Of a DNA stretch of 64,000 bases, positions 52,845 through 64,000 are shown one piece after another (within the stretch, counting starts at the first letter, position 1; each line of letters begins with the position of its first letter). The stretch comes from Rhea pennata. Taxonomy: Eukaryota > Chordata > Aves > Rheiformes > Rheidae. The stretch is taken from positions 20,174,412-20,238,411 of the forward strand of contig NC_084675.1 of NCBI RefSeq assembly GCF_028389875.1. Direction: 5' to 3'. Under the pieces are notes generated by a model. That model made no database searches and was not told where the DNA came from. It was given only the letters and a program-made list of their open reading frames with translations. Position numbers and translations under genes: made by a program.

Positions 52845-55800
52845 GTGAGTGGTGTTGCCTTTAACCTTACATCTAGCAAGGCTAGATGAAGTTGGTGTTG
52901 GTAACAATGTGGAAAAGACTCATTTGTGAGCAGAGATGAAATAATGGATTTTTTTTTTCTGCTATTGCTTGGGTTTCGGGCGATTTTGAGAGTATCTCAT
53001 GTGGTGTGTTTGTTTGGCTTTCCCTGATTTCTTAGCATTATCTGTGATCTTTCCTCTTCAGAAGCTGTGATCAAAACAACAGTCTGTACGGTTTCACCCT
53101 CTTTCTTAAATGTATCCTCTAAAACATAGTAATTGTACTATCCAGGTATATTTGTATGTATTTGGTAAACTGTGTAATATATTTTTTTAATTTAATCATC
53201 AGTAGTTCATAGCTTTTTCTTTTCTCTGAAGCTTTGGTATTTCCTGGAGTTTGATGTCTTTGAGCTGAGATGATTTTTATGAAAATCTCTGAGGTGGAAC
53301 AGCTCTACTTTGGTATGGAACTAAGCAGTTAGGAAAGTTTCTGGATATCTAGGTAATAGTAAATCATCAAGCTCTTGAGTACTTGTATAATATGGAGGAG
53401 AAGTAGATCCTCAAGGCACAAAGTTTTATTTTTTGTTACCTTCTTTGTTCTTCTGTGAAGTTATTTCAAGAAAGAAGGGATTCGCAAATGAAATTTTAAT
53501 TAGAAAATTGTAACATATTTTCTTCTAAGACAGTATAAGACACTTGTAAGACAGTGTAAGACCTGTTGTTTCAAGGACAGAAAAGGTATTCATTTGTTTA
53601 TCAGCAGTCTCTGCTCGTGAAAGCAATCCAGTTATCTTTAGTACTTGTCACACTGCCTACAAGGTTATGAGTTATAGTAGGAAAAATCTTTAATATGATG
53701 GTTTGTTACCTATCAAATGAATAATTCCTTACATGGGTTCCAAGTGCGGGTAGGCAGGAATAAAAAGCAGCCCTGGAACTAGGGAGATGCTTAATCTGAC
53801 TCTTGTCTGTGTGGGGAGGAAAAGGGACCTGGATGCGTAGGAAACACAGGGAGGAAACGTTGGCAAATGATCCTGCTATTTGTCTGAAATTACCTGAACT
53901 ACTATCATGTGCTCATAAAACCACTCTGAGGGATTCACTGTCCTGCAAGGTTAGTATAAATTTTAGCTCATCTACTTTTAAGTAGAAGAAAAATTCTCTA
54001 TGCTCTATTTGTTTTTACTGATAATAGTTGCAGTTTTCTGAAAGCTGATGAAATTATTCAGAAGAAGTCAGGATAAAACCTGTCGACTTCTACTTACCTG
54101 TTGACTTTTACTTTATGGACTAATACTTGGCTGAACACTAGAATTGGCAAGTAGGAAATTTTGGCAGATATTATGACTTTTATTTGCATATGTGGAGTTC
54201 TATGCTAATACATTAAGTCCTAAAGGTTTTTTTAACAAATGAAGTTGTCACATATGAAGTGGTAGACCTTTTCATTTAAGATTTAAAATTTTAAGTACCA
54301 TTAGGTGTTGTTGAGGATGATTATATTTTATTACTCAGTTATGGTACTTATTCTTGGTAATATAATGGACTATAACTCCCAGAAGAAAAATACCCAAAGA
54401 GTCTTTTACAGTCCCGCACTATTAGCTGTATGCCTCATTTTTACAACTGGTGTAGTTATGGCAGGAAACAAGTACGGAAATAATGAAATCCAAGCTGGAT
54501 TTGTGCCCTTCACTCTTGCTGAATCTGTGTTAATATTCCGCTGAGGTACCCTTTAAGCGCTCCTGCTTGGTGCTAATGATCCAAGCCTGCAGTTTTTACG
54601 TTAGTCCGTTCCTGGGTCCCTGGTGGTATTCTGAACGCAAGACTGTCTTATAATAAAGGAGCTTTGGGATAAATTGTTCATAGCCCCGTGTGAGCTTTGA
54701 ATTGCAGATACTGACGCCAGGGAATGGCTGGAACACGAAACTTTGGGGAGAACGTGGGCTCCACTGGCAGTAAAATGGTAAAGGTAGCAGTATAGGGTGG
54801 GAAGGGAAACACCCATAGTACTTTATCTTCATCAACTTCTCATGAGCGTTGTTGTAGTAATCAAAATAAGTAAATAAATAATCCAGTTTCACAGGGCTTT
54901 GCCAGGTATCGTGCCGGAGGTAATACCTAGGCAAGTGGTGAAAACCCCATTTAACTTGGATAAGCCATTGCTACGTGAGCCGAACAGTTGGAGGAATTTA
55001 ACACTTTCAATAAGATGTGCTAGAATATTTATTAGCCTTTTGCTGTGAAGAACTCGGATTCTATTTAGGAAACTTAAGTACTCTATCAGCCCTTTATCAG
55101 TTTTTATTTTAACATGTGGCTGACAAAATTCATTATACTTGGAAGCAAAAACTTTTTACTACTCTTTCAGAGAATGTGCTGTACTTCTAATTTCCGTGAC
55201 CTTCTAGGTTTTCATCATTGTTCGTAGATAACTACAATGCATTAAAATAATTTCCTGAACAAAAAAAAAGGAAAAATCTTTCATTAGGAATATATTTAGA
55301 GCAGATGTGCTGCATGTAATTTTTATTAGCAGATATGCTTAATTGTTCATAATGACTTGAGAAAATGAATTAACTGTTTGGGTATGTTTGCAGTAGCACT
55401 AGTGATGAACACAAGTTCTAAATAGTTCAGCCTAATTTATGCAGAAGATACACGTTTAGGAATAAATTGAAGAAAAAAATCACTAAAATAGTGTACTATT
55501 CCTACCAATAAATTTGTGACTTAAATAGTAAACCTGATATCTTTAATTATGTTTGAATACTAGTACCAGAATGCAAACTTCAGATTGAAGACAGCTGAAG
55601 AGGTCTAGCAGATTTCAGATCTAGAAGTAGGCTGAAGTAATAAACCACTGAGCCTATGAAAATAATGAGTTCATTATTTAAAAATGATAATAATGTGTCT
55701 TTCTTACGTAATGCCTTGCTACCTCAGGAACTGAGGAAAGTTAAAAAGGAGAAACAGCTGGAGAATAGCTGGGAGGAATGAGGACTGCCGTATGAATTTG

Positions 55801-57231
55801 AAACGATCTGCAGGCTCCCGTAAGAAGCTGGAGCTAGGTCAAAGCGAGGGTCTTGGCCCTGCAGTGCTTTTCAGCAGCGTGAAGGATTCGCGTTCGGTGC
55901 GAGATCAGCAGCCCTCCGGTGTGTTTTGGCTCCAAGGCAGGCCAGTAATCGGTAGGAAACCGTGTATCATTTTCATTAGACTTCGTCACTCTCTCTGCTG
56001 TCCCTAGCTGGTTTGCGAAGCAGGATTTCTGTCCCCAAAAAGCAGCGTAGTGGGAGTCTTATGGGTCCCTTCCCTATGTGATAGGGGTGTCGCTGTAGCA
56101 GAGTAGCTACTGTAGCTTCAGAAGGCTGTAACGCGTCGGTGAGAGCTGAGCAATATGGTGCCTGCCAGGATAAGAAATGTTGTTCCTTTGCTACTTCTAG
56201 GATTTAGATTCAGGGGAAAAGGCTTTCAGCTAAGGAAGGCTGCATGCCAGACCCCTAAACTGCTCTTTTAATTAAGTCTGGTTATGAAATGATATGTACT
56301 TGGCATCAACAATATCTGCTAATTGTAACTGCTTGTTCTGAATTTGTTACTCAGTTGAATTACATGGGAACTAAATGTTCCTCTCAACATATTTTTCCTG
56401 TTTTTAATAACAGAATGAATCACGAAGGATGATTTCTGTGAAAGCTGGTGCAGCCCCAACCCAGCTATAGGAAGAAATTCAGTTAGAAATGGAAATACAT
56501 GTTAAGATACTGATTCAGCCCGAAGTAGAAACACTAACTTCACTGTTAAACATTGTGAACCCTTGTTTCGTTTTGCGTTGCTTTCATATTCCAGCATGTT
56601 CTTGCATTGTGCTTTGGAAGAACTTGCACAGGCTTGGATGTGCAACACAACTCCCCCATCACAGAACCTGTTGGGCATTAAGCTGTTCAAGTGCTTGGGC
56701 ACAAAAAAGCTCCCTCTATCTTTCTGGCTATTTACATTTTTAGAGCAGTGTGGCTGGGCTAATTTTGTGTGAGGCCATGTTGAACTAATTCCTGAACTAG
56801 CAAGAAAACTGTTAATTAAAAAAAGCAAATCAATTATACTACCTAATTGTGTGTATTTCCAAAGAGTGTCAGTGCTTCAGGGGAGAAATGTCTTTCAAGG
56901 ATGTAGCTATTCTGCAGCGGGTACTGAATTCTAGCAGGAATTGCTCAGTTCAGAGCAAGCAACTCCGTTGTCAGCTCTGCCAGACCAGAGAGGCAGAAGT
57001 GTGGGGATCTTCTGTGATGGCTGTTGTGGCAGTGGTTGTTCCTGAGAAGCTGTAAAAACAGTGAAGAAATACAGATTTTCCCAGAGAAGTGTAGGAGACA
57101 TCATGTGCGTAAGAGCCTGGAGAATCTGGGTAGAACGTACTAATGGTCCTGATCAGGGTTGGATTTTGTCTGCTTTACTGTCTGAGTAATCCTGCTGTAG
57201 AGAATTGCTGGCAAAAAAATAAGAGCTAATT

Positions 57232-57297
57232 GGAAAAAAAAAAACACCACAAAACAGAAAAAACAAAGGAAAATAACCCCACAAACAAACAAAAAGC
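57232..57297 (+). repeat. A-rich low-complexity tract
   Basis: A run of A with scattered C and G, ending in acaaacaaacaaaaag. The Phe-rich minus-strand frames across it are artefacts. Confidence 0.85.
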
Positions 57298-57614
57298 TCA
57301 GATACTGACCAGATGGACCTACAGATAAAGCTGGGCAGAAATTCCAACCTTTCTGTGGCATAGCTATAAATGCCTGTCATCTTGTGTGTGCTTGCTGCAG
57401 TTGTGTTGGAACAGCCCAGCTATAAACTGCTGCAGTTTCTGTTTTGGGTCATAGGGTCAAAAGCAAGATAATTCGGAGAGATTAATTCAAGTCACGTGGT
57501 CCAAATTGTGCCAACAACTGTGGTTTTCTCTACTTAAGCTATGAGCTGCAATGAGAATCTAAAAACTGTAATGCCCAGATGCCTTCATGAAGCTGCCTAA
57601 CTCTGAGTGTGTTT

Positions 57615-57770
57615 GTGTGTCCGCATGGGCGACTGATGACAGGCGGCAGGTATCCCTTCGACTCTGAGCTGCGCCGCGCTGCGCGAGAGCGATGCTCGCA
57701 CCCGTCGTCTGGCCTGCCGAGAGCTTGAATCGAACGTCCACTTCGCTGAGCGTGGCTTAATCGCAAGGTC
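57615..57770. promoter_or_regulatory. Small CpG-dense pocket downstream of KCNG4
   Basis: About 150 bases rich in CpG (gctgcgccgcgctgcgcgag, cgatgctcgcacccgtcgtc) lie in AT-rich sequence about 1.3 kb beyond the KCNG4 stop codon. It holds short self-complementary stretches such as gagcgatgctc. Two minus-strand frames cross it, but neither resembles a known protein. It might be a regulatory element or part of an unannotated transcript. Confidence 0.3.
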
Positions 57771-58886
57771 ATGGGGTAAGAGTTCAGAAATGGAATAACG
57801 AAAAATGAAAATCAGATTTAAAAAATGAATTCAGGTCTGGAATTGTCACTGCATTTAAATACAAGACTGATGTTCAGCATATCAAAGTTTTATGGATACC
57901 AACAGGACTGCTGACAAACTGAGGATCCCTGAGCTGGCACAGACCCTAAACCCACACATGTTTGCACAGGCTTGGGCTTCGTCTTAGTCATATTAGTCTA
58001 ATTTCACTAATTTCCACTAATTTTGTTCACAGCATCTGTAAGGTAGAATTATAAATGATCATCTAGACTGTCCCATGAAGGAGTATTGTCGTCTTATATG
58101 TAGTCGTATTGTTTTCTTCTGGCCAGACTTAGATATTCCAAGAGGGATGACTTCCATCTGCATTAGGAAATTGCTCCCACTGCCTCTTTGGAAATTGTTC
58201 ACTTCATTGTTTATTATTTATGCCTTTGGATACTTACGGATTGCCAAACCATTTTCAGAAACTTTATTTTTTTATCTTTCTTCCAAAGAAGCTGTCATAA
58301 TTCAATAAACAAAATGACACCAAATCTTTTTTTCATATGGTCACTAAGTTTTGGGTTTTTTATTCTTCATTATTTTCATTCTTCATTATTTTTAATAAGT
58401 ATATGAAAAATTTTAAAACTTTTACTATCTAGTATGAAATGTTTGCAGTTTGCAACTGCATTTCAAGCAAATTCTCTTGCAAACACTATATAGTAATTTA
58501 CGACAGCAGTGCAATTTGTTATTTATAGATTGGTCATCTGACTGCAGGCAAACTTTGAAAGCTTTCACATATAGTGCTTTTATTTTTAACTTTTTAGTGG
58601 CTTTAGATACAGAATGTATATTTGCATTGAAGATCTGTTTGCCTGGTTGATAAGCATTGTAAAAACAACACTGGTGCGTAGCCCTGGAAGAATCCATTCT
58701 AATGCTTGGCTCAAGGTGTTAATTGCAAAGAACATTGAAAACTCAAAGGCAAATAAAATAACAAGTGTGTTTGTGCCAACAGAAGCTATTTTGTTTGTTA
58801 CTCATTCACTATTAGGTATTCAGCAAGATACATAACTGGCAGAGACAAAGTTGAGTATTACCATTAGTCATAGTGAGGAATGAGTA

Positions 58887-58892
58887 TTTATT
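58887..58892 (-). terminator. Candidate poly(A) signal for KCNG4
   Basis: The minus strand reads AATAAA here (TTTATT on the plus strand), about 205 bases beyond the KCNG4 stop codon. It is the first such hexamer I noticed after the stop. AATAAA is common by chance in AT-rich DNA and other copies lie further on, so the true 3' end is not established. Confidence 0.3.
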
Positions 58893-59097
58893 GTTGAACA
58901 AACTCTGACGTGACATTCTCAAAACCTCCAACTCCGTAATGATGTGTTGGAGCTAGCTGAGTTGGTTTGACTGCTTTTGTTATACCTATGTCAGAATAGA
59001 AAGATTGCATCGTAACCTATATTGTTGCTTTGCATTACATTGACATACATAAGTGTATGTTCCTATCCTTGTTCTTAGGAATAGTTTACAGCAAGAT

Positions 59098-59883
59098 TTA
59101 TTTCCCTGTGTAAATGTATTTGATTGGTGATACTGGCTCCTCCAGGATCAGGCTGTCTGTCTCATTGAAGGTGTCACTTTCTCCGGAGTGATTGGCATTT
59201 TTTGTTCTGTTTAACCGAGACTGCAATCGTTCGTGTTCCTTTCTCAGCTCTGAGTAGGAGTGGGAGAAAGTGTGGAATATCGATGTCGCGGGAAAAGACA
59301 TAATGAGGATCCCGCTGAGGATGCTGCTCAGAGCCACCATCTGGCCTGGTACACTCCGTGGTACCATGTCTCCATACCCCACAGTGGTCATTGAAATGAT
59401 AGCCCACCAGTAAGAGGCAGGAATACTTGTAAATTCAAGCACCTTCCCAGATTCGTTCTCAGCAAGGTAGACCAATGGAGAAAATAGAGTGACAGCCACA
59501 CACAAGAAGAGCAAAAGCAGGCCAAACTCTCGTGTGCATCTCCGAACTGTGAGGCCCAAAGTTTGCAAGCCCAAGGAGTGCCGGGCAAGGCGCATTACAT
59601 ACAAGATCCTCAAGGCACGTAAAACACGTAGCACCAAACCAACCTTCTCCAAGTATGTATTACTGCTTGGCCTCTCAACCTCCTCATTTGAGTTGTCATC
59701 TGTCAGGATGAGGGAAACATAATAGGGTGAAATAGCTAAGAAGTCAATGATATTTAAGGGCCCTTTAAAGAACTGGCACTTGCTCCTTGCCTGGATAAAT
59801 CGGAGGCAGAACTCCAGGGAAAACCAAGCCACACAGATGGTCTCTATGACGAAGATGTAATAGCACTTCTGGGAACACTCACC
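59098..59883 (-). CDS. KCNG4: Potassium voltage-gated channel modifier subfamily G member 4 (Kv6.4), last coding exon
   Basis: This exon encodes the C-terminal 261 residues of an electrically silent Kv subunit that, in the known family, does not work alone but co-assembles with Kv2 channels (KCNB1) at the plasma membrane and shifts their inactivation. The acceptor is a pyrimidine-rich tract ending TTTTGTGTCAG at 59884. Exon residues begin GECSQKCYYIF (S2, about 4-30). S3 is NIIDFLAISPYYVSL (44-58). S4 is at 83-101 with arginines at 86, 89, 92, 98 and 101. S5 is at about 120-140. The selectivity filter TVGYGD is at 167-172 and S6 at about 181-208. S6 carries PAT instead of the PVP hinge of conducting Kv channels, a hallmark of silent subunits. 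The tail ends in IYTGK. As I recall them, human KCNG1 and KCNG3 match clearly less well than KCNG4. The T1 domain and S1 are encoded upstream, beyond the right edge. No frame damage is seen. Confidence 0.96.
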   Translation of the reverse strand, partial: GECSQKCYYIFVIETICVAWFSLEFCLRFIQARSKCQFFKGPLNIIDFLAISPYYVSLILTDDNSNEEVERPSSNTYLEKVGLVLRVLRALRILYVMRLARHSLGLQTLGLTVRRCTREFGLLLLFLCVAVTLFSPLVYLAENESGKVLEFTSIPASYWWAIISMTTVGYGDMVPRSVPGQMVALSSILSGILIMSFPATSIFHTFSHSYSELRKEHERLQSRLNRTKNANHSGESDTFNETDSLILEEPVSPIKYIYTGK

Positions 59884-62800
59884 CTGACACAAAACAAAAA
59901 GAGAATTAAATAAAAGAACAGTCTGTGAATGAGCATCCAAAAACATTAAGGAAGAAGAAAAACTCATCTACTTGAGTCACCAGGGTCAGAAATAAACAAA
60001 TTCCAGCTAGCAGGTGTGACGAAGTGTCAACCATCTTTCAATAGTCTATAAAAGGTAGTAAGTGCATGAAACATCTGAATAAACTGATATAACTCTTGCT
60101 TGTTTTATGTTGCTTCTTCCAGTATAAATGATTGAATTCTCTGTGTAAAGTCTCAATACACAGATCCTAAGTCCCAAATGAGTCCCACTTTCAACTCTCA
60201 AGCAGAAATTAATTTAAACTGGAATGATTTGTAAGTCTGCACAAAAAATAATTCCACTTGAAATGGCAGACTAATATGTGAATGTCTCTGCCAACTTCTG
60301 GTGCTGTTCAATGCATGGTACTTGAACAAATGCTGTGTACTCTGGTGCAATTAAAAGTGGTTCGGAGGTACCTCATTAAGTCATCTGAATCCTTGGCTCA
60401 GTTATACCTTATACAAATAATTTCTGCTTCTGTACATGCAAATATTTTACGATAATTACAGTCTAAAGGAAAATAAATATGCGTCCATCAGGTAAAACTT
60501 GCCTTGAAGAATCCTCTCGCAGTACTGAGGCCACATGCTTTCAGCAATACTTTCTGATCTTGATAATCAAAGGAATTGCGTTAGTTCAGCTACCTTGGAT
60601 ACCTATTTTTTTTGAGCAGAGCTTAAAAGATGAAACTTCTTTTGGCCTATTCCAGTGAAATAAGGAGGCAAATGTAAATTAGCTCATGATTATTTGAGTT
60701 AGCAAAAGAATACATTGAACTTTGTCCTTAAGTGATGAGCAGCATATGGGGAGCCGCTAGGGAACATCCAACCAGAGAGACAACCAACAAGTGGTCGCAT
60801 CAGGTACAGTGAATCAGGTGTTGTACTGCCTTCTTCATATTCGCAGTGCCTGCTTGCTATATTGCAATTGGTTGGAAGTGAACCAGGTACTGCTCGCCAT
60901 ATTTTGCCTTATAGAAGACAAAAAAACAGCAGTTAAAGCAGTGTGTACGGCCTAGCAGCTGAAAGGCCTCCTCCTGGAAAGCACGTGTTATTTTTTAAAG
61001 GCTGGTATCACTGCTTTCTTACGTAGTCTCCCCATCCGATTGATAAATACATTCCTGAACATCTAAGGAGAATCGATATGTTCTTAAGAGACCTTCTCTT
61101 GTGATTGGACTGGTTTTTTTTGCTTGTTTTTTGTTGTTTTTTTTTCCATTTAAGCATTTTGAGTAAGTTTATTGAAGAACACCTAAAAGGTACTTGCATG
61201 ATATTTTCACAGTGGCAGGCTATTATTGAAATGAAGAACTTGTATTGATGCAAATATTTGGATTACAGGTCTAATTAAAAACAAGTTCAAGTCAGCTGGA
61301 GTCTTTCATTGACTTTGGCTGATTCTGAAGCAGCCCTGAGCACAGAATCAAAATGTAGGTATCTGAAGTATACAGGGATTGAATTTTTAGTAAAGATGAG
61401 AAATCTCTTCCTGGCCCATAAATCCTGTATACAGCCATAAAGGGGAACCAGAGAAGTGGATTAATAGATTATTGTCATTATACTTTGAAATTCCAGACTG
61501 AAATTGGAGTAGGGGGCATCACTCAGTGTTTCAGAAAACCACAGTTTGAAAGGGAGTAATTTCATTTTATATACTTAAGCTACTTGAAAATTAATGTTTA
61601 GCAAATAGCTGTTCTGCACTAGAACTTTGGTACACAAAGACTTGGGAAGGATAAACCATTCTCTCCTTTCGTGCTTGCTGAACAGGATATGGTGACTTGC
61701 ATCTGTGAGATGTTCACAACCACGGAAGATGAGGTAGAATCAGGAAGGGTAAAGCAGGATCTGTGCAGAGACGGAGCCCCCTTTTTGGGAAGCTGAGTGG
61801 CCATGTGATACTCAGGAATAAATGCAGGCCCCTGGTTCTTGAAAGAGTTTTTGATAAACTCTGTGCAACAAAATAAAGGCTGCTGTATGCCTTCCCTGGT
61901 AGCCTGTCTCTGAAATAAGGCTAGGAACGGTTCCTGGTAGAGTATTATCCATTCTCAGCCAAATTTCACAAGGAGTATTGATTAACTGGAGCAGAGAAAA
62001 CACATACCTCTACTACTAATTAAACCTGTTACCAGTGTTCGTGATAACCTCTGCGGTGCGGAGGACAGCTGATGTTGGGTTTTGAGTGTCCCTTGTGACA
62101 GTTACTCATGTTCTCAGGAGGCAGTAAGTCTTTTCAAGCAGTGTTTATAGCGTGTAGCTCTGCAGTTGTCACCTGGTACAGTCATTGGCTATCTGAAACT
62201 ACCTCCTAAGTGAAAGGGCGGTATGTCCCATACCTGTTCACTTTTTCTGAGATGTAAATTATTTTTACCATGCAGCCTGTACTCTACCTACCTGTAATCG
62301 CTCTAGTGATACGTCCCATGAATTACTCATTATTTCTATGAATATTTATTTTATTTTTTGTTAACTGGACTGAATTTCCAGTGCATCTGCTACTTTATTT
62401 ACCTTTATATATTTATGACCAGTTCTACAATAAAAACTTCTACAGGTGATATTGCTCTCAGATCATCTTGTTACTTTCATAATTCTTTCTTCATTGGAAA
62501 ATACAAAAAAAAAAAAAAAAAAAGAGATGTTTTTTGTTGGGAATTTTAATCGTTGAGATCTAAGCTATCTCTCTAATCGAATAATAATATCTTTCAATTC
62601 AAAATTTTCAGGAATGTTACTTGTGGGTATAGATGTAAAAGATGGTGAGATCTCTTCTGTTAGTGCACTTTCGTTCCCATGTGCTTGCAAAAGACATCGT
62701 AGAAACTTTGGCAGATTCAACAGTTCCTTTTTTTCTGTCTTTTTTTATTTATTTATTTTTTTTTTTTTGCTGCAGCAAATAAGAGTGCGAATACCATGAT

Positions 62801-64000
62801 TTCTGACTCACGCAATGCAATTCTGTGCTTTATTTTTTTTCTGATGAGGGAGAGAGAAAGAAGGATGTGTTGGCTTCGGGCATGCCTGCGCTGCAAGAAG
62901 GCATGCAGCAAGAGCAGCCCTCTTTGCCTCGGACGTAACAGCTATACACACAGAGCCCGGTGCAGTTCTGTGTGAGCAGACGGCTCACCTGAGCCCTAGA
63001 AACAGTGTAGCCAGGTTGTCAGCTCAGAGCAGGGCTGTTTCACTCCACTGCCTGGTGTGGATGCACCCCTATTTAATCAGTCCGTGTATGACGTCTGTTA
63101 GAAACTTCCAAGCTTCTCTATCTGCTTATTTCCCTGCCATGAATGTCTGGAAATCAAGTGTAAAAGCCTAGCTCTATAGGGTTTAATGAGAACATACACA
63201 TTAATTTCACACTGGAAGATAAGTTTCATCCAGTGAATTTATATGAGAATGTTTTATCTATTAGGAATGCTCCTGTATAGTGCATAATATGTGACATGGT
63301 TTGTGTGTGATATCCCTCTCTAACATCAGTCTTATTTAGGATAGTAGATCCTTCTGAACATCCTACTCCTAAGTAGCAAATATTGGAATGGTAAGAGGGT
63401 AAAAGAGGAAATACTAAATACCAAAGCCTGTATTTAAGGAAAGGAGATAGAAAAAGGAAAATATTTAAGAAAAGTAAAAATAAAATACTGTACCTCTCCC
63501 AGTATTTCTGAGATTTCAGATTTGAGTGTTTCCTATTCTATATATAACCTATTTTCAAAGAACAGGCAGAGTAACAAACTGACTCTAAGTGTTAAATATT
63601 TACCAAAATACGGACACCTTTATGTCAGTGGTAAATTTCAAATTTACTGTTGTCATCGACTTGTCATCAGATGCTGTTTGCTTTCAGCAAAATGAAGGAT
63701 GGCTAGCAATGATCTAGAGGTGGGAACCTAACAGCCTGCCTTGGGTGTCCTAAGTATCAAGTGCTGACAGTGCAATTGTAGGCCAAATACTCTGATCCAT
63801 GGAAGGTGTTTTGCATAAATGTTCAATAAAGCAGTTTTTGTGCCACGGGAGCTTATATATCTTTCCCCTTACTGATCAAAGCAAACACTTTGGGGAAATT
63901 CCAGCAATCAGTAACTGCCAAAACAAAACCGAATAAAAAATAAATAAATAAAAAAAAAAAACCCTGTCTTGGCCTTACCAGTAACTAGAGCAGAACTCTG
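59884..64000 (-). other. KCNG4: Intron upstream of the KCNG4 last coding exon (partial)
   Basis: This stretch should be intronic because the exon encoding the T1 domain and S1 is not found here on the minus strand, and in human KCNG4 those parts lie in one large upstream coding exon. It is AT-rich with no open frame I can support. It contains an A run at 62505-62523, a T-rich run at about 62749-62769 and an A-rich run at about 63938-63961. A slightly GC-richer patch lies at 62870-63060 with no recognised content. Confidence 0.7.
62505..62523 (+). repeat. Poly(A) tract, 19 A
   Basis: An uninterrupted A run within the KCNG4 intron. Confidence 0.9.

Larger units (their letters stand above)
48561..59097. 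other. Intergenic stretch left of KCNG4, including its 3' UTR
   Basis: No supported exon. The content is AT-rich DNA, a CpG-enriched patch near 55.8-56.1 kb, the A-rich tract at 57.2 kb and the CpG pocket at 57.6 kb. Bases next to 59097 are KCNG4 3' UTR, with a candidate poly(A) signal at 58887-58892. Short plus-strand frames at 52.7 and 53.9 kb end at donor-like sites but are not assigned. Confidence 0.55.

Noticed and set aside
22937..59097. Expected CDH13 last exons next to HSBP1
   Set aside because: No cadherin motifs (for example DXNDNAP or LDRE) appear on the minus strand, where they would lie if the human order were kept.
59489..59722. Plus-strand open frame inside KCNG4
   Set aside because: It is antisense to the conserved S2-S5 coding sequence and is a shadow frame.
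59884..59967. N-terminal extension of the KCNG4 frame starting MSFSSS
   Set aside because: It reads through the pyrimidine tract and acceptor CAG into the intron; KCNG4 homology starts at GECSQK.
1..64000. CRISPR arrays, operons, phage or bacterial systems
   Set aside because: The window has vertebrate gene structure and no regularly spaced direct repeats of CRISPR type; prokaryotic features do not apply.

Overview
This window is vertebrate nuclear DNA, most likely from a bird. It has split genes with vertebrate splice signals, one compact CpG-island promoter in an AT-rich background, and CR1 LINE fragments (the dominant retrotransposon family of birds, turtles and crocodilians). The two genes I recognise, HSBP1 and KCNG4, both map to human 16q23-q24. 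A small HSBP1 gene (about 1 kb from start to stop codon) fits a compact avian genome, but I cannot exclude another sauropsid.

Layout. Positions 1-20607 hold no gene I can support, only simple repeats, a 17-bp minisatellite near 11.2 kb and a small CpG-dense pocket near 9.4 kb. HSBP1 lies on the minus strand at 20608-21620 in three coding exons, and its product is a complete 76-residue protein. Its second intron is a minor (U12-type) AT-AC intron with near-perfect signals. Its CpG-island promoter (about 21180-21830) carries a TCTCGCGAGA palindrome and ETS-like sites. A CR1 3' tail follows at about 21990-22150, then a tandem duplication with a 107-bp period at 22.7-22.9 kb.

Positions 23-59 kb are mostly intergenic. 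A decayed CR1 reverse-transcriptase segment lies at 46990-48560. A sequon-rich open frame near 42.1-42.5 kb and two short open frames ending in good donor sites (52.7 and 53.9 kb) are unassigned possible exons on the plus strand.

The last coding exon of KCNG4 (Kv6.4, a silent voltage-gated potassium channel subunit) lies on the minus strand at 59098-59883. It runs from S2 through the pore and S6 to the C-terminus. The rest of the window to 64000 is its upstream intron, and the exon encoding the T1 domain and S1 must lie beyond the right edge.

HSBP1 and KCNG4 are functionally unrelated: one is a small coiled-coil regulator of heat shock factor, the other a membrane channel modulator. They are neighbours on the same strand here, whereas from memory of the human map they are several genes apart on opposite strands. 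That points to a rearrangement. I found no sign of a new multi-gene system. The strongest observations are the AT-AC intron, the changed gene order and the unassigned glycosylation-rich open frame.
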